Source of the DNA: Rana temporaria
Taxonomy: Eukaryota > Chordata > Amphibia > Anura > Ranidae
Assembly: GCF_905171775.1 (NCBI RefSeq)
Contig: NC_053500.1
Location: 123,523,741 to 123,587,740 of the forward strand
Reading direction: 5' to 3'
Length of the DNA: 64,000 nucleotides
Positions 1-13,400 of this stretch are shown one piece after another. How positions within the stretch are numbered: position 1 is the stretch's first letter; each line of letters starts with the position of its first letter. The position numbers and the translations under genes are program-made. The notes under the pieces were generated by a model that saw nothing but the letters and a program-made list of their open reading frames with translations, was not told where the DNA came from and did not search any database.

Positions 1-300
1 ACCCGAGGGCAAGAAGAGATTTTCTCTTTTTCTTAATAAAGCTACAATGGTGCCGTCTAGCTGGCAGGTGCTGTATACCTTGCTGGACAAGAACTTAGAT
101 ACTTTAAAAAAAGGTAACAAAGTGTCCCAAATATGAACATTTACAACAAAAAAAACCTACACTTTTTATTCTGGAGAAAAGAGGTTTTCCACCAATTGTG
201 GAAGAGTTCCACATCTCCATTGCCCCGACAGTGAAAACCCCCCTTTCGCAAGTTAAACCGCTTCTCTTCTAATCTCAATGTGTGGCCTCATGTCACTCCT
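1..300. other. MYBL2 intron, nothing recognised
   Basis: No further MYBL2 exon, RNA gene or known repeat could be supported here. The sequence is AT-rich with poly(A) and poly(T) runs. Confidence 0.4.
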
Positions 301-1390
301 TGTGACTGAATTGTTTTTTTTCCTATGCTGGGTCACCATGGAGGTATTTGTAAATCACCATCAGATCTCCTTGCAAGCGTCTTCTCCTGCAAAATTAAAT
401 CTAGTGTTTTGCAATCTTTCCTTGTAATTGAGGTCCTCTAGTCCACTAATTAGTTTTGTTGCCCTGCTTTGGACTCTCTCCAGTTCCAGCACATCCCTTC
501 TGAGGACTGGTGACCAGAACACTCTAGATGTGGTCTAATGTTTTATACAGTGGAAGGATTATTTTATCTCTGGAGAATATCCCTTTTTTATGCATACTCA
601 TTCTGCCTGCTTTGGAAGCTGCAGCTTGACATTGCATGCTATTGCTCAAATCGGTCATCTACTAGGACCCCCAGATCTTTCTCCATTCTGGATTTCCCCA
701 TCGGTTCCCCCCCTAGTGAGTAGTTTGCATTAGTGTTTTTTGCCCCCATGTGCATTACTTTACATTTCTCCACATTAAACCTCATTTGTCGTGTAGTTGC
801 CCACTTCATGATTTTGTTCTGGTCTTTCTGTAAGATTTTTATATCCTGGTGTGAAGTTATTGCCCTGCTTAATTTTGTGCCATCCACATAAACTGACATT
901 GAGTCATTTAACTCATTCTCTGTATAATTTATGAATAAATTTAACAGAATTGGTCCCAAGAAGAACCCTGGGGCACCCCACTTACCCCTCCAGACCAGTC
1001 TGAGTACACAATATCACTACCCTTTGGACACGCCCTTGTAACCATTTTTTAACCCAAGAACAAACCTTATGGTCCACTCCTGCAGACCTCAGTTTGTAGA
1101 TTAAGCACTTATGGGTGACTATCGAATGACTTTGCAAAATCCAGGCACACTAAATCCATGGGCCTTCCCGTCTAGATGGCCGCTCACTTCCTCGTAGAAT
1201 GTTAACAGATTGGTCTGGCAAGAACGACCTTTCATAAACTCATACTGATGACTACTTGAGATATTTTGTTTCTCAGAAAATTATTGAATATAGTCCCTTA
1301 TCGCCTCCAATAATTTACCAACTATTGATGTTAGGCTAACTGGCCTGTATTCAAGAGATTTGTCTTTGTCCTTTTTTGAAAACACAATAT
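300..1390 (-). mobile_element. 5'-truncated CR1/Rex-like LINE fragment
   Basis: On the minus strand, frames resemble the C-terminal half of a LINE reverse transcriptase: GPILLNLFIN, a degraded FADDTKL block (YVDGTKLS), then FNVEKCKVMHMG and KDLGVLVDD. Frameshifts and stops break it. A related element at 37.9-42.2 kb shares the sequence. It lies in a MYBL2 intron. Confidence 0.8.
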
Positions 1391-1394
1391 GCTG

Positions 1395-1926
1395 CGTTTT
1401 TTTTTTTTTTGTTTTTTAAACTGTTCATTTATAAAAAAATAAAAAATAAAATGGTGTCACTTTTATTCCTATTTCAAGGAATGTAAACATCCCTTGTAAT
1501 AGAAAAAAGCATGACATGACCTCTTTAATGCGAGATATGGTGTCAAAAGACCTCAGATCTCATTTACACTTAAATGCAATAAAAAAAGTCCCCCCCCCCC
1601 CCAATAAAAAATGTCCCCTTTAAGACCATTGGGTGGAAGGGACAATTGACGTTGCTTCTGTCATCCAATGGTATGGAGCCGAGTGGGGGGCCATCTTTCC
1701 CTCACTCAACGCCATGCCTCACAGGAGAGAAGGACCCAATCGTCTCCACCACTACGGAACAGCCCCTCTTCCGCCCCCCATAAAAGTGATCTTGCGGCGA
1801 ACCCGCAGCAGAGACAACTGTTATCTGAAAGAGGACCGCCCGCCTATTAAAAAAAAATACTGGGGTTATGACAGCTGTGTCAAAGTACCAACGTAGAACG
1901 ATGGGCGGTCCCGGAAGTGGTTAAGC
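1395..1926. repeat. Poly(T)-led degenerate interspersed repeat ending in GTGGTTAA
   Basis: A repeat-like segment that ends CGGTCCCGGAAGTGGTTAA at about 1922, the end type of the TTAA-flanked family found elsewhere in the window. It includes a poly(C) run near 1590-1602. Short ORFs here are not credible genes. Confidence 0.5.
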
Positions 1927-1961
1927 TCCATCTGTGTACGATGGTCTAGCAGAATTCATAC

Positions 1962-2333
1962 CTGAGAAGGAGAGAAGGGCAGAGATTTGACAGGAGTGCT
2001 CTTCGGAGTCATACTATTTCCCTCTGTTGTGGAAGTGCTGCTGTTGGCAGTGCTTTCTGTAACAGGTGACAATGTTATTTTCCTCTTTTTGTGTTTAAGC
2101 AGGGATGGTGGAGTTCCAAAGATGCCTTGTGGACGTGGAGAGATAGGAATCAGTTCACCCTTGCTGCCCTTACTCAGGTCAGACAGGGTATGCCCATCCA
2201 GTCGGTATTCTGTAACATTGCCTGCCATGGCCTTTGTAGAGTTAGAGGAAGCTTGTGTGGGGCTTCCAACATCACTGACAGCAGAGTCATCTACCAAGTC
2301 AAATGAAGATAAGTCACACCAGCCATCAGTGTC
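1962..2333 (-). CDS. MYBL2: MYBL2 coding exon 8 (conserved regulatory region)
   Basis: A 372-nt exon in phase 0 with 124 codons (295-418). It contains DGWCDLSSFDL, VTEYRLDGHTLSDLS, GELIPISP, GTPPSLLK, LSPVTE and TPKSTPVKSLPFSPSQ. These match human MYBL2 in order. The acceptor is TTTTTTTAG and the donor GTATGA. Confidence 0.95.
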
Positions 2334-5300
2334 CTAAAAAAGTAATGGTATAATGAAGGTCAAGATGCAGGACTAACACAGAAGTGAAGGATTTGGAGAG
2401 CAACTCATAGCAAACAGAAACTATTACCGATATGATCTTAAAGTGGAGTTCCACCCATTTTTTTATGTTTGTCTGTGCTGCATGCTCTAATCTCATAGTG
2501 TTCAGAATGGACAATTTTTATTTAATTTGTTGCTTGTAAATACCTTTATTTTGTAGTCCTTCATTACTTCCTCCTCCTTATTTGCCTAGGCTATTTGCAA
2601 GGGTTTCTGGGATAGGCATCATGTTTCCCAGTAGTCCTTGCAAACCTGACTGAAACCTATTACATTGCTTGTGCACTGAGCATGTGCGAGATATGCAAAG
2701 CTGAAATCCAGGAAGTCATACAGTCTGGCTTCATGATGCCCACACTTAAGATGGCCATGGTCTATTTCTAGATTATAAACTATTTAAATGCTGTAACAAC
2801 CTAACAAAACAGACCTTAGTTTACAGACTAACTTTACTAGAATACATTAAGCTTGTGTATTACAGGGGTATTTATATTTAAAAAGTGAAATTGTGGGTGG
2901 AACTCCCCTTTAAAATAAAGATCACTAAAAGATCTGAGTGAAAATGGAATTCATAAAGCAGGAATCCAAAATAGTTCATTAATGTATATTTGTCTGTAGA
3001 CTGCATAGGGCCTAAAGGTTAATAAGTGACTGAATATACAACAGCAATAAGAAGACTTGGCCCATAAAGTGACCCACTTGCCCATGTACAAAGGCAATAC
3101 TGTAGGTTTACATAAGGCGGTAAAAAAAAAAAAAAATATGTTGCAAAATTACAAAATGGCTGCATTTGTTTGAGGCTTTTTATTTCCACCTGTGGATTCC
3201 ACCAGCTAGTCTTATTTTTCAACTTAATTTACAAACCGGCCATCAAAAGTGGCAAAGTTTTGAGACAAACCATTTAAAGCAGATATAAACACATCAAATC
3301 AACCGTTTCCTAAAACAGTTACATTCAGGACATTCCATGAAGAACAGTTGCTTGTGCTCTCAACGTAACAGTCAGGTAACCAAATTTCTGGTGTCTTAAC
3401 TAATCACATGTGCAGCATCGAGACAAATGCAGCTCAAACTAATATAGCAGGCTCCCTTCACTGTAAAGCAGTGGTCTCCAAACCGCGTCAATTTTCTTGT
3501 TTTCATCCGGCCCTTGGGGGCACTATTTTACCCCCACTGTTGCAGACAACAATGAGGCACCATTCTTTCTCCCATTGACACAAATCATGGGGCACCATCC
3601 TCCTATTGACACCAATCATGGGGCACTATTACCCCCTCCAAATCTCAATCATGCAGCAATGTTTACTCCCACTGATGCAAGGACCCCTGCTGTAAAGTAT
3701 AGGAGGGTTTAACACTTATAGGGGTGCTTGCAATGGTCATCATTTATGTTAACCCAAAAAAGGTTAAAAAAATAAAAAAAATACACCTTTTGCTGTTGGA
3801 GTTCAGCTTTATTTGTTAGTCAAGTCCATCCAAATCTGCTACCTCACCAAAGACTGACAATGCTGCTGGTCAAAGGTATCTTTGTTGCTCCTCCAGAGGC
3901 GTGGACCACCCTAGAGACAGAAGTGTTTTATTGGCTGGATAACTAAGTGAAATAAAGGTGGAGAAAAAAAATCCCTAAAAAAAAGGGGGGGGGGGGGGGC
4001 GAAATGCAGCCACTTTTCATGTATTAAACGTTTGCTTTTGGAATTACTACCATTTTAATGACCATTCTCTTCAGCAGTACATACTCTTTCCATTACTTTG
4101 TCCGACAATCAGGAGCAAATAAAATAGGATTTTTCTTACAGCACTGTGCAAAGGTTTTAAGCAAATGAAAAAAAAAATGCTGTAAATTAACCACTTGCCC
4201 TCTGGAAGATTTACCCCCTGGAAGATTTACCCCCTGGAAGATTTACCCCCTGGAAGATTTACCCCCTGGAAGATTTACCCCCTTCATAACCAGGCCATTT
4301 TTCTGCGATATGGCACTGCATTACTTTAACGGACAGTTGCACAGTCATGCAACGCTGTAAAAGTTATGCCATTTTCCCCACAAATGGAGCACTCTTTTGG
4401 TGGTATTTGATCACCACTGCAATGTTTTTTGCTGAACCATAAACAAAAAAACAGCAATTTTGAAAATGAAAACATATCCACAAAAAAATATCAAAAATCC
4501 AAATTTCTTTATAAAATTTAGGCCAATATGTATTTTTTTTTTTTATTTTTTTTTTTAAATAAACACATTCCAATAAGGATATTGGTCGGTTTAAGCAAAA
4601 GTTATAGCGTCTACAACTATGGGATATATACTGGAATTTTGTGCCTAACCAGTGTTTTGGTGTAAACCGTGTGCTTTTACTCAGGGAAGTGATGGATTTT
4701 ATTATTGCAGACACACAAAATCAATCACCCCCCCAAACCCGTCAGAACAGAGTTCTACCTTGTTTACATTAGGCAAAGCTCCGTTCTTTGTCTCTGCACA
4801 ATGATTGGCGGGTGCTGGTGGACATCCAGTGTCCGGCACCCGCAGATCAGCTTCTGCTGTAATTATAGCAGACTTGGCCCGCCAGCCACTGTAGGCACAA
4901 GTGCAGAATCATGTATATGTAAACGATTCTGCACAGAACGGCCACCCAGAAGGCACTAATCACCCTGGTGGAGCATGCCACAACAGGGAAGGAAGGAGCC
5001 TGACCCATAATGGCATATGCCAGAACAAGCGACTGCCGAACCCAATGGGATATATTAGTAGCGAAGGCCACCAGGCTTTTCTTGGACTGTCTGAGCACAA
5101 AAAGAGAAATCAGAGCGCCTGAAGGATGCTATAGGACAAGAGTATCTGAACCGCAGACCAAATCTTCCGGAGCTCGCCTGCCAGGAAAAATGCTGTGGCT
5201 GGCTTCGAGTTGAGACTAAGGCCAACATGCTCCAGGCTCCTGGGAGGGGTCAGGGCAAACTTCACGAAAGTTTAGGAGCCATCTAAAATCCTGCAGGGAG

Positions 5301-7119
5301 CGAATTGTGATGTTCAGGTTGTCCGCAGTGCAGCCTGGGAATCTGCCTGCAGGAGCAGGTTGTTCAGATAACCGGTCACGGCAATCCCCAGTTGTCTCAG
5401 CAACCCCAGAACTGGGCCCAGCACCTTGAAGAATACCTGGGGGCCTGAAGCCAACCAGAAGGGAGAGCAACAAAACTATAAAATCTCAATCAACCACTAC
5501 AAAGCGAAGTAACCGCTATGGTCTCTGGGAGATGGGAAAGTGCAGGTATGCACCCTTTATGTCTACGGATGCCAGAAAATCCCCCCGATAAGGAGAAGCC
5601 ACCAAACGGATTGATTCCATCCTGAACTTCTACATCCGCACACAGCAATCCAAGGTCACAGAGGTCCAAAATCAGACTAACCATCTTTTTTTTTGGAACT
5701 GTTAACCGATACAAAAAACGCAGAGCCCACAACAGTGGTGCCCAACTGGGACTGACCAGCCAAGGGATTACTATGGTTTAAGTCCAAGGAGATGCATGGC
5801 ATCTCGTTCACTTATCTTTTTAATTTACAGTTCAGATTTTACTGAGTGCTGGTAGTACAGCAGTCTCGATTTCCATTGCACCTACGCCCGACCTTTTGGT
5901 CTCGGCTGCATTATCAAATGTTGCTGCTGGGCCCGCCTCCTTTCTCCCTTGTCCAATCAAAGACCACTTTGTATTATGGGAACCTATTTCACAGAATACA
6001 AAGCCCTCTGTGAACAAACAGAGGGGAGGGACAGGGATAGATGCTGTCTGTGCGAAGACAGTGTTTTACCTTTCAGAGTGCTGGGAGTGTAGAGGTGGTT
6101 TTATGGAGCACTTGGAGTGCAGCCGAGTTGTAAACAATAGAGATAACATCAAAGATGTGGCATGCACTTATAGTAGGCCAGCACATTTTACAAAGTTTGT
6201 GAATTCCAGGTGTTCAAGAGGAAGTAAACCACCCCGTTTGTACCTGTAGGTAAGCCTATAATAAGGCTTACCTAGAGATACTGTAACTATCTCCTAAACT
6301 TGCACCGTTTAGGAGATGCTTACTGTATACTGTGCCGATGACGTCATTGGTGCATGCGCTCTGAAAAAGCAGCCGCCCGTGCCATTTCTGAGCCATAGGC
6401 TGTGACCGGCACCTCCAGCACGCATGCGCGAGAGTGACATCACGTGGCTCCGGCCAGTCACACAGCCAGAGTCCGCAGACCCGGATGGAACACAGGCGAA
6501 GATGGATGTGGCCTCCAGTGGGGACGATGAGGGCCTAGTTTGCAGGCAAGTTTTACATAATGTGCTAGTATGTGATGTATACTAGCACATTATGCCTTTA
6601 CTTTGCAGGCGACAAAAAAAAAAAAAAAAGGAGGCAGATGTGTTCTTTCAGCTTTAAAGTGGTACTAAAGGTTCAGTTAAAAAAATTCAAAACAACCACT
6701 ATGTCATAATTACCTCCACTGTGCAGTTCATTTTGCACAGAGTTGCCCCTGATCCTCCTCTTCTGGGGTCACACGGCGGCTCTCGCGGCTCCTCCCCGCA
6801 AAAGAAAACTCCCTCCCTCTGGGAAGCTCTCTCCCAAGGGGGTTACCTTGGAGGCATGATCCCGTGTCATACGCTTGACGTACATAGCTGCCGAGTGTAT
6901 GACTCGGCCCTGCCCCCACGTCATTGGATTTGATTGACAGCAGCGGAAGCCAATGGCTGCACGGCCATCAATCCTTTAGGATGCATTAAGGTGAAAAAAC
7001 AAAAGGGTTTACAACCCCTTTTAACCTTCCTACATGCACACTGTTGTCACAACAGGCTTGTTACCATGTAGCCACAGCAAGCACAATCTGATTGGTTGGT
7101 TGCAGTTGGATGGAGATAT

Positions 7120-7178
<59 letters not shown>

Positions 7179-7218
7179 CATACATACACACATTATATAT
7201 ACACATACATACACACAC

Positions 7219-7260
<42 letters not shown>

Positions 7261-7369
7261 CACACACACACATTATATATATACATACACACACACATAC
7301 ACACTTATATATATACACACACACACACATTATATATATATACATACATATATATATATATATATACAC

Positions 7370-7463
<94 letters not shown>

Positions 7464-10400
7464 CTTACTTGTATGCTGCATTTGAAGGTATGGTGCAGCT
7501 TGCTTTATCGCTCTAGACACCTTATTTAAAAAATTAAATTAAGGATTTCTTCTGTTCAAAAACCCTCAAGTCCTCTTCTGACCCTTCATTGAGACCCTAT
7601 AGTCCCCCCACCCCTATCATATTTTAACTCCTATACAGAAAATGACAATAACTTCTATTTCTTGTTTGCACACATTGTAGAAGCCACATTTTACCGAATA
7701 ATTACTTATAAACAGGAATGGTAAAGTGCTGTCATTCTACATTTAATATAGAAGAAACCCAAAACTTGTACAAGGATACTTACAGATTCAATCATGTCAT
7801 TGTTGGGCACTAGGTAGTTGACATACTCCACCATCCACTTCTCTGGCCCCGAGCTCACAGAAGCGACAGCAGATGAGGGGCTGGATCCAGCACTATCTTC
7901 CTCTTCACCTTCGCTATGCACCTCTGACTTAACTTCAGTTATATTTACTTCTATTATTTCAGAGGAAGCGACAGGCTCTTTTACATCTGCCTCATCCTGA
8001 GGTACCAAACATAGATCGCTCTGTAATTAGCAAAAATAAATAAAACATTAACTAACATGTAAAATATAAATTAAATACATATTTTCTCACATCTATATAC
8101 CCACACACTCACATTAAATAAATGTACATAAAAACTCTCAGTAGTGAACATCTACTAAGAACTGTATTGTTGATCGAGTTTGTACCTTCTCCACAACAGT
8201 CTGAGAGGTAGAGTCATCCCGCTCCTCCTGATCACCAGCGACACTGCTCTTCTGTCCGTTCATGTACCCGGCTGTCTCCACTTTCCTCTTGATGGTGGAG
8301 TTCCAATGATTCTTCACTGCATTGTCCGTTCTGTGCATAGAGAGAACAACTAAGTGCGATCCTTACAAGTGTACAAAAATACTTTGACAGCTGCCAGAAG
8401 CAAAAAAAGGTTACATGTCCCACCCTGATCCCCTTTTCCAATTGTGACAAGGGGTCGGAATCTTCTCCCCACACCCGCTGTCACAATAAAAAAAAATAAT
8501 AAATAAAAAACACACAACAATGCAGCCATGCAGGGCTTAGCCCACCGAGCCATGTCATTCACAGAGTACTGTGAATGGGGGAACTATAATTACCATCAGC
8601 GCCGATAAGCGCTGTAGGTAGTTCATTGATGCTCCCTGTCATTCAGTAACTGCCTGAGGTATACAGGAGCCTGAAACTGCACCCGTGATCTGCTGATAGT
8701 GGGTGCAATGCTCTACATGCATCTAATAAAAATAAAAAATGCAGATTGATTCTTTTTTTTTATTTTTTTTAAGAAAGGTGAACTTAATACTTTATACCGA
8801 GCATAAATATTGTGATCCATGCCAAACCCCCACAAAGGCAGCAAAAAGAATATATAAAAGATTTTACTGCTGCACCATAAACAGGTGGTGTACAGGTAGA
8901 ATATATACTATAAAAGAAATGGTAAAAGCTCAAATTGCTCCATACTGTAAATGTTATAAAACAGAGAGCATTGGGCTACCCATTCAAAAACTGGTACAGA
9001 GAAGTCAGCAGATTGCTTTAGTTATCTGACAGATAGAAACTGCCAGCTGGTTTTTAAAATGGCCAAAAAAATAAATAAAAATCAACCAAAAACTGATCAT
9101 ATCACCGCAATATCCTTTTACAAAAATGAGATTATATATATATTTTTTTATTATTATTATATTTAATTTTTTTCCCCAGCTGCCGACACTGTTCACAGTC
9201 CCATGTAATTGTGCTACATAAATATTATAAATTATACTGCCGTGCTAAATACTGATGAACATATAAATTAATCATAACTTGGTGTGCAAAAATATGTTTA
9301 CAAAGATGAGTGTAGTATACATGCAGAAAAAAAGTGGAAGGATTTACCATTATTGATTTAATCACAATAGACATAGATTGTTTTATTATCATTTTTTCTG
9401 CATGCATGCTACATGCATCTTTGCACACCAAGTTATGATTCATTAATATATTCGTCAGTATTTAGCACGGCACCTTATCTTTATAAATCAAACATTTCAT
9501 ATTTGGTCATACCATCTGTGACCTATAAAACGTTAATCTCATCGTTCCAAACTCAAGTCTGGACATTACATACAATTGGAAGAGTTCGATTTTTGGATGC
9601 ATGATTATTTTTTCTTTTAAAGTGCCATTTAAGTTATAATCCGTCCATTCGCTGGAAACACAACACTAACCTTCCAGGGAGTAACTTTGCTATTTCAGCC
9701 CAACGGTTTCCCAGCAATTTGTGTGCCTGACAAATAATGCGATCTTCCTCTTCCGTCCAGGACGACTTCTTCACTTCCGGGTTAAGATGGTTGTGCCAGC
9801 GCTCACGGCACTGCTTACCCATCCTGCCCTTCAACTGCTTGGCAATCAGAGTCCAGTGTTTAGTTCCATATTTCTTCACCAACTCTATTACCTAGAGTAG
9901 GAACATAGCTTTTTACAATCACAGACACAAAGAAACATTGTCAAGTTTGCTATTAATATATTATAGGTTGACAGTGAATGCACAGCAGCTGGTGTGTGCT
10001 GTGAGGACACCATGCTTCTATTTAGATCCTTTAAAATCATATACTTGCGCACCTTTTCATCCTCCTCCTTAGTCCATGGGCCTTTGACTAGATCAGGGTG
10101 AAGTACACGTTGCCACCTGTGCTGACATTGCTGTTCAGTTCGGTTCTGGATAATAAAAAGGGAAGGAGAAAACATACTTTTAGATATCATATGCTTGTGC
10201 TCTCAATCTGTCAAATCCCATAAAACCTACATTAAAGTCCATTCCAAATTCTCCCAGGTTTAGCTCTTGGTAGAATGGGGAATGTTAGAAACTATCCCTT
10301 TTTTTTCTACTGTTGTGTACCGCCCGCCCCACCCCCCAGCAAGGATCTCACAAAAACATGAGAAAGGAGGCCACCTTAGACATTAAAGAATTTAAAACCT

Positions 10401-13400
10401 GATGCCCCAACTATTTTGCCACTCTGTCAAGTGCTTATAGTTTTAGGAGTTCAAAGATTCTGCTCCCTCCCTGTCCCAGTTAGTATGCAGGAAGTACAGC
10501 AAAATGTCTGCAATGGGGATTTAATTTGGCTCATTCTAACCCTTTTACACTCTACAGAAAACGGAATGGAATTGAGCTTGATGGGCAGTAGCCAAATCCT
10601 GTGCACACAGCTAGTGTATGGCAAAGAGCCTACTATTGACAGCAGCCCCACTACCACTCCATGCATTCAGCATGATTGACTATGTGCCCAGTCTGGAGAA
10701 AAAGTCCTGACCGCATGTGCCAAGTCTGGAGAAAAAGTCCTGACCGCATGTGCCAAGTCTGGAGAAAGCGTCCTGTGCAAATATTGAACAAAATCTTTGT
10801 CAGGTATTTTGTTCTGGCTTCATTTGAGACACAGCAGAGAGGCTACACTGGATGAAATAGGCGAAGGCCCAGAGGATGTTCATATACAGGCAATTCCGGG
10901 TGGTAATCCTAAACAGCTTTCTGTAATGTTATTTTATGCCAAGCAGAAAAAAAAAAGGCATCCTACTTACAACCATATGCGTGGCTATTGTCTTCCATTC
11001 TCCCTGTCCATACGTTCTCACCAAGGTTTTTAGTGTCTCATCCTAAAAAAATAACACAGGAAGAAAATTTCAATTTTTCAAAAAGTTTTTCTGCAATGGC
11101 TTTAAATTGTAAAGAATTCCAGGTATGACATTGTTACATAAATTAAAATGGTCCATCTAGGATCAACGTAACTATGCAGAGATCCTACATGTGAATTAGA
11201 AGCTGGAAGTCACTATAGTAGACGCTGCTACTCCAGTGATCCCCACTTGCGTCTGGGTCTCGTGCCAAGCGGCTGTCTTGCAGCATTGTGAACACAGGTC
11301 GGCTGCTCTGTATAGGTGCCAGTTAGCAATTGCTTTACATTTTCTCAATGGATGCAAAGCGTTCTCTGGCTGGTTGAACGAGGTGGAACGTTGACGTCAG
11401 TCTCTCCATCTCAACCAGAGAATGCACTGTGGACAAATACATCCTCAATGTACAGAGCAGAAGTGGACTAAAATACAGCAAAACTAGACTGGCGTTTTAG
11501 TCAAAAGGACTGACAAACTAATTTTAAATTGACAACAACACTGCACTACCACATAAGAATAAGTAGGGGGCATCTACTAAGCTGCTGAAAGAAAAAAAAA
11601 TTAGGAACATTTTTTTTCTTTTTTTTCCCCTAATATTTAAAGTGGAGCACCTTTTGGCCCCCTTCACACAATCAGTCCGATCGAGTCCGTCTATCTGTTT
11701 TTTTGGTGGACCCAAATCAGGCCCTCGATTCACATCTATAGAGCGGCAGATGTAAACTGACTTCTGGTCGTTTCCCATCTCCACTCCAAGCCACTTAAAA
11801 AAACAGAAGGGGATCCGTCCCCTTCTGTCTGGGCAGATCAGAGCAGAGGGCCCATAGAGTAGAGCAGGCGGTGTCCGTGTCTGCTCTGCATATGCAGAGT
11901 GGACACGGACCTGTCACCTGCCTTCTCCGCTCATTGTGGCCTGCGACCAGTTACCAAGTCGCCCTCGCTCCTCAATGGGTTGGGCACCCCTGTTCCAAAG
12001 GTAAACTGGCAGTGGAGCCTTTTGGCTTCACAGTCAGTTCTTTACTGCACAAATAACAGGTTATTAGATTTTTACTCCAGGAGTGTATAATGAGTGGCCA
12101 TTGTAGAGAAATGCCTAAATAATGCATTACCATTTACCTAAACTCATTCGATATAGGTAACTTAATGTACTGGAGATTATTAAAAAAATTAAGCAAATCA
12201 AAATTTGATGTCAAAATGAACACTGAAGACTAGAAGGCCAACTGGCTGCCAAGTAAGTGCTGGGAAGGAAGAAGGGGAAGGTCTTCTTGGCAAGGGGGCT
12301 TCTGTCTTTTTGGGTGAATATTTTTGGCTTTTCACTACTGTTGCCACTTTGCCCTTGTTCTTGGGAAACGTATTGTTCTCCTTGCTCATCAAGGCATAGT
12401 TCTTGTGGCCAGGAAGACCTTTTTTATTCTCATTCCGAGCATTGCCTTGGAATGAGAACTCAAAATCCGGCACTGGAAGAACAGGGGTCATTAGGTGGGT
12501 CTGTAAAGAAGACTTCCAAGATAACTGCAATGGAGACTAGAATGGGAAATGGGAAGGGAGGCATCTGTTGGATCATACCTGTGAATTACACATAAAGAGT
12601 GGTGTGTCACCTACCTCCTCCAGGGTCCATTTCACCTTGACGCGGTTCTCTCTGTGCTCCGGAACATCAGAGTCAGTGTCCTGATACTGCACATCCTCCC
12701 AGTCATCACTGCAAAGACAAAAGAAATCTTGTGCTCGTTATCCCACATTTGAAATTCAGTAATTATATATAAATGTGAACAGGACCTGCAACAATAATCT
12801 AACACCACCGGGTATGGAAAAAGAAAATCTGAATATTTACACTGCAATACAAAAGACATGGGATAATTCCTCACACAAACCAGCTGTACTTCATGGCACA
12901 CATTTCAACAACAGCAGCCGATACAAATTACAAAACTAACTTTATCAGAAGAGCAATTAAAAAAAAAAAAATCAACCGTTGCATTAAAGCGGAGGTTCCG
13001 CCGTTTTTTTTTTTTAAGTAAGCAGCTACAAATACGGCAGCTGCTGACTTAAAAAAAATGGACACTTACCTGTCCAGCGCGCCCGCGATGTCAGCAGCTG
13101 AGGAATCGCTCGGTCCTCAGCTGCTTCTGCCGCCATTCTCGGTGAGGGAATCAGGAAGTTAAGCCTGACAGCTTCACTGCCAGATTCCCTACTGCGCATG
13201 CGCAAGGATCGTGGCGCGCCATCACTGGTCCCCGCTCTCCTGTGAACAGTGTTTCCCAGAAGACAGGGGGGGGGGGGGGGGGGACATCACAGGCTGTATT
13301 CCCCACAGGCATCAGACCTGGAAGTGGTGCAAATAGGTATCTGCACCCCACTAAAAAATGCGGAGGTTCACTTTGTGTGTGAACCTCCGCTTTAACTTTT

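Noticed and set aside
7034..7516. ORFs of alternating Ile-Tyr and Thr-His on both strands
   Set aside because: Translations of TA and CA microsatellites.
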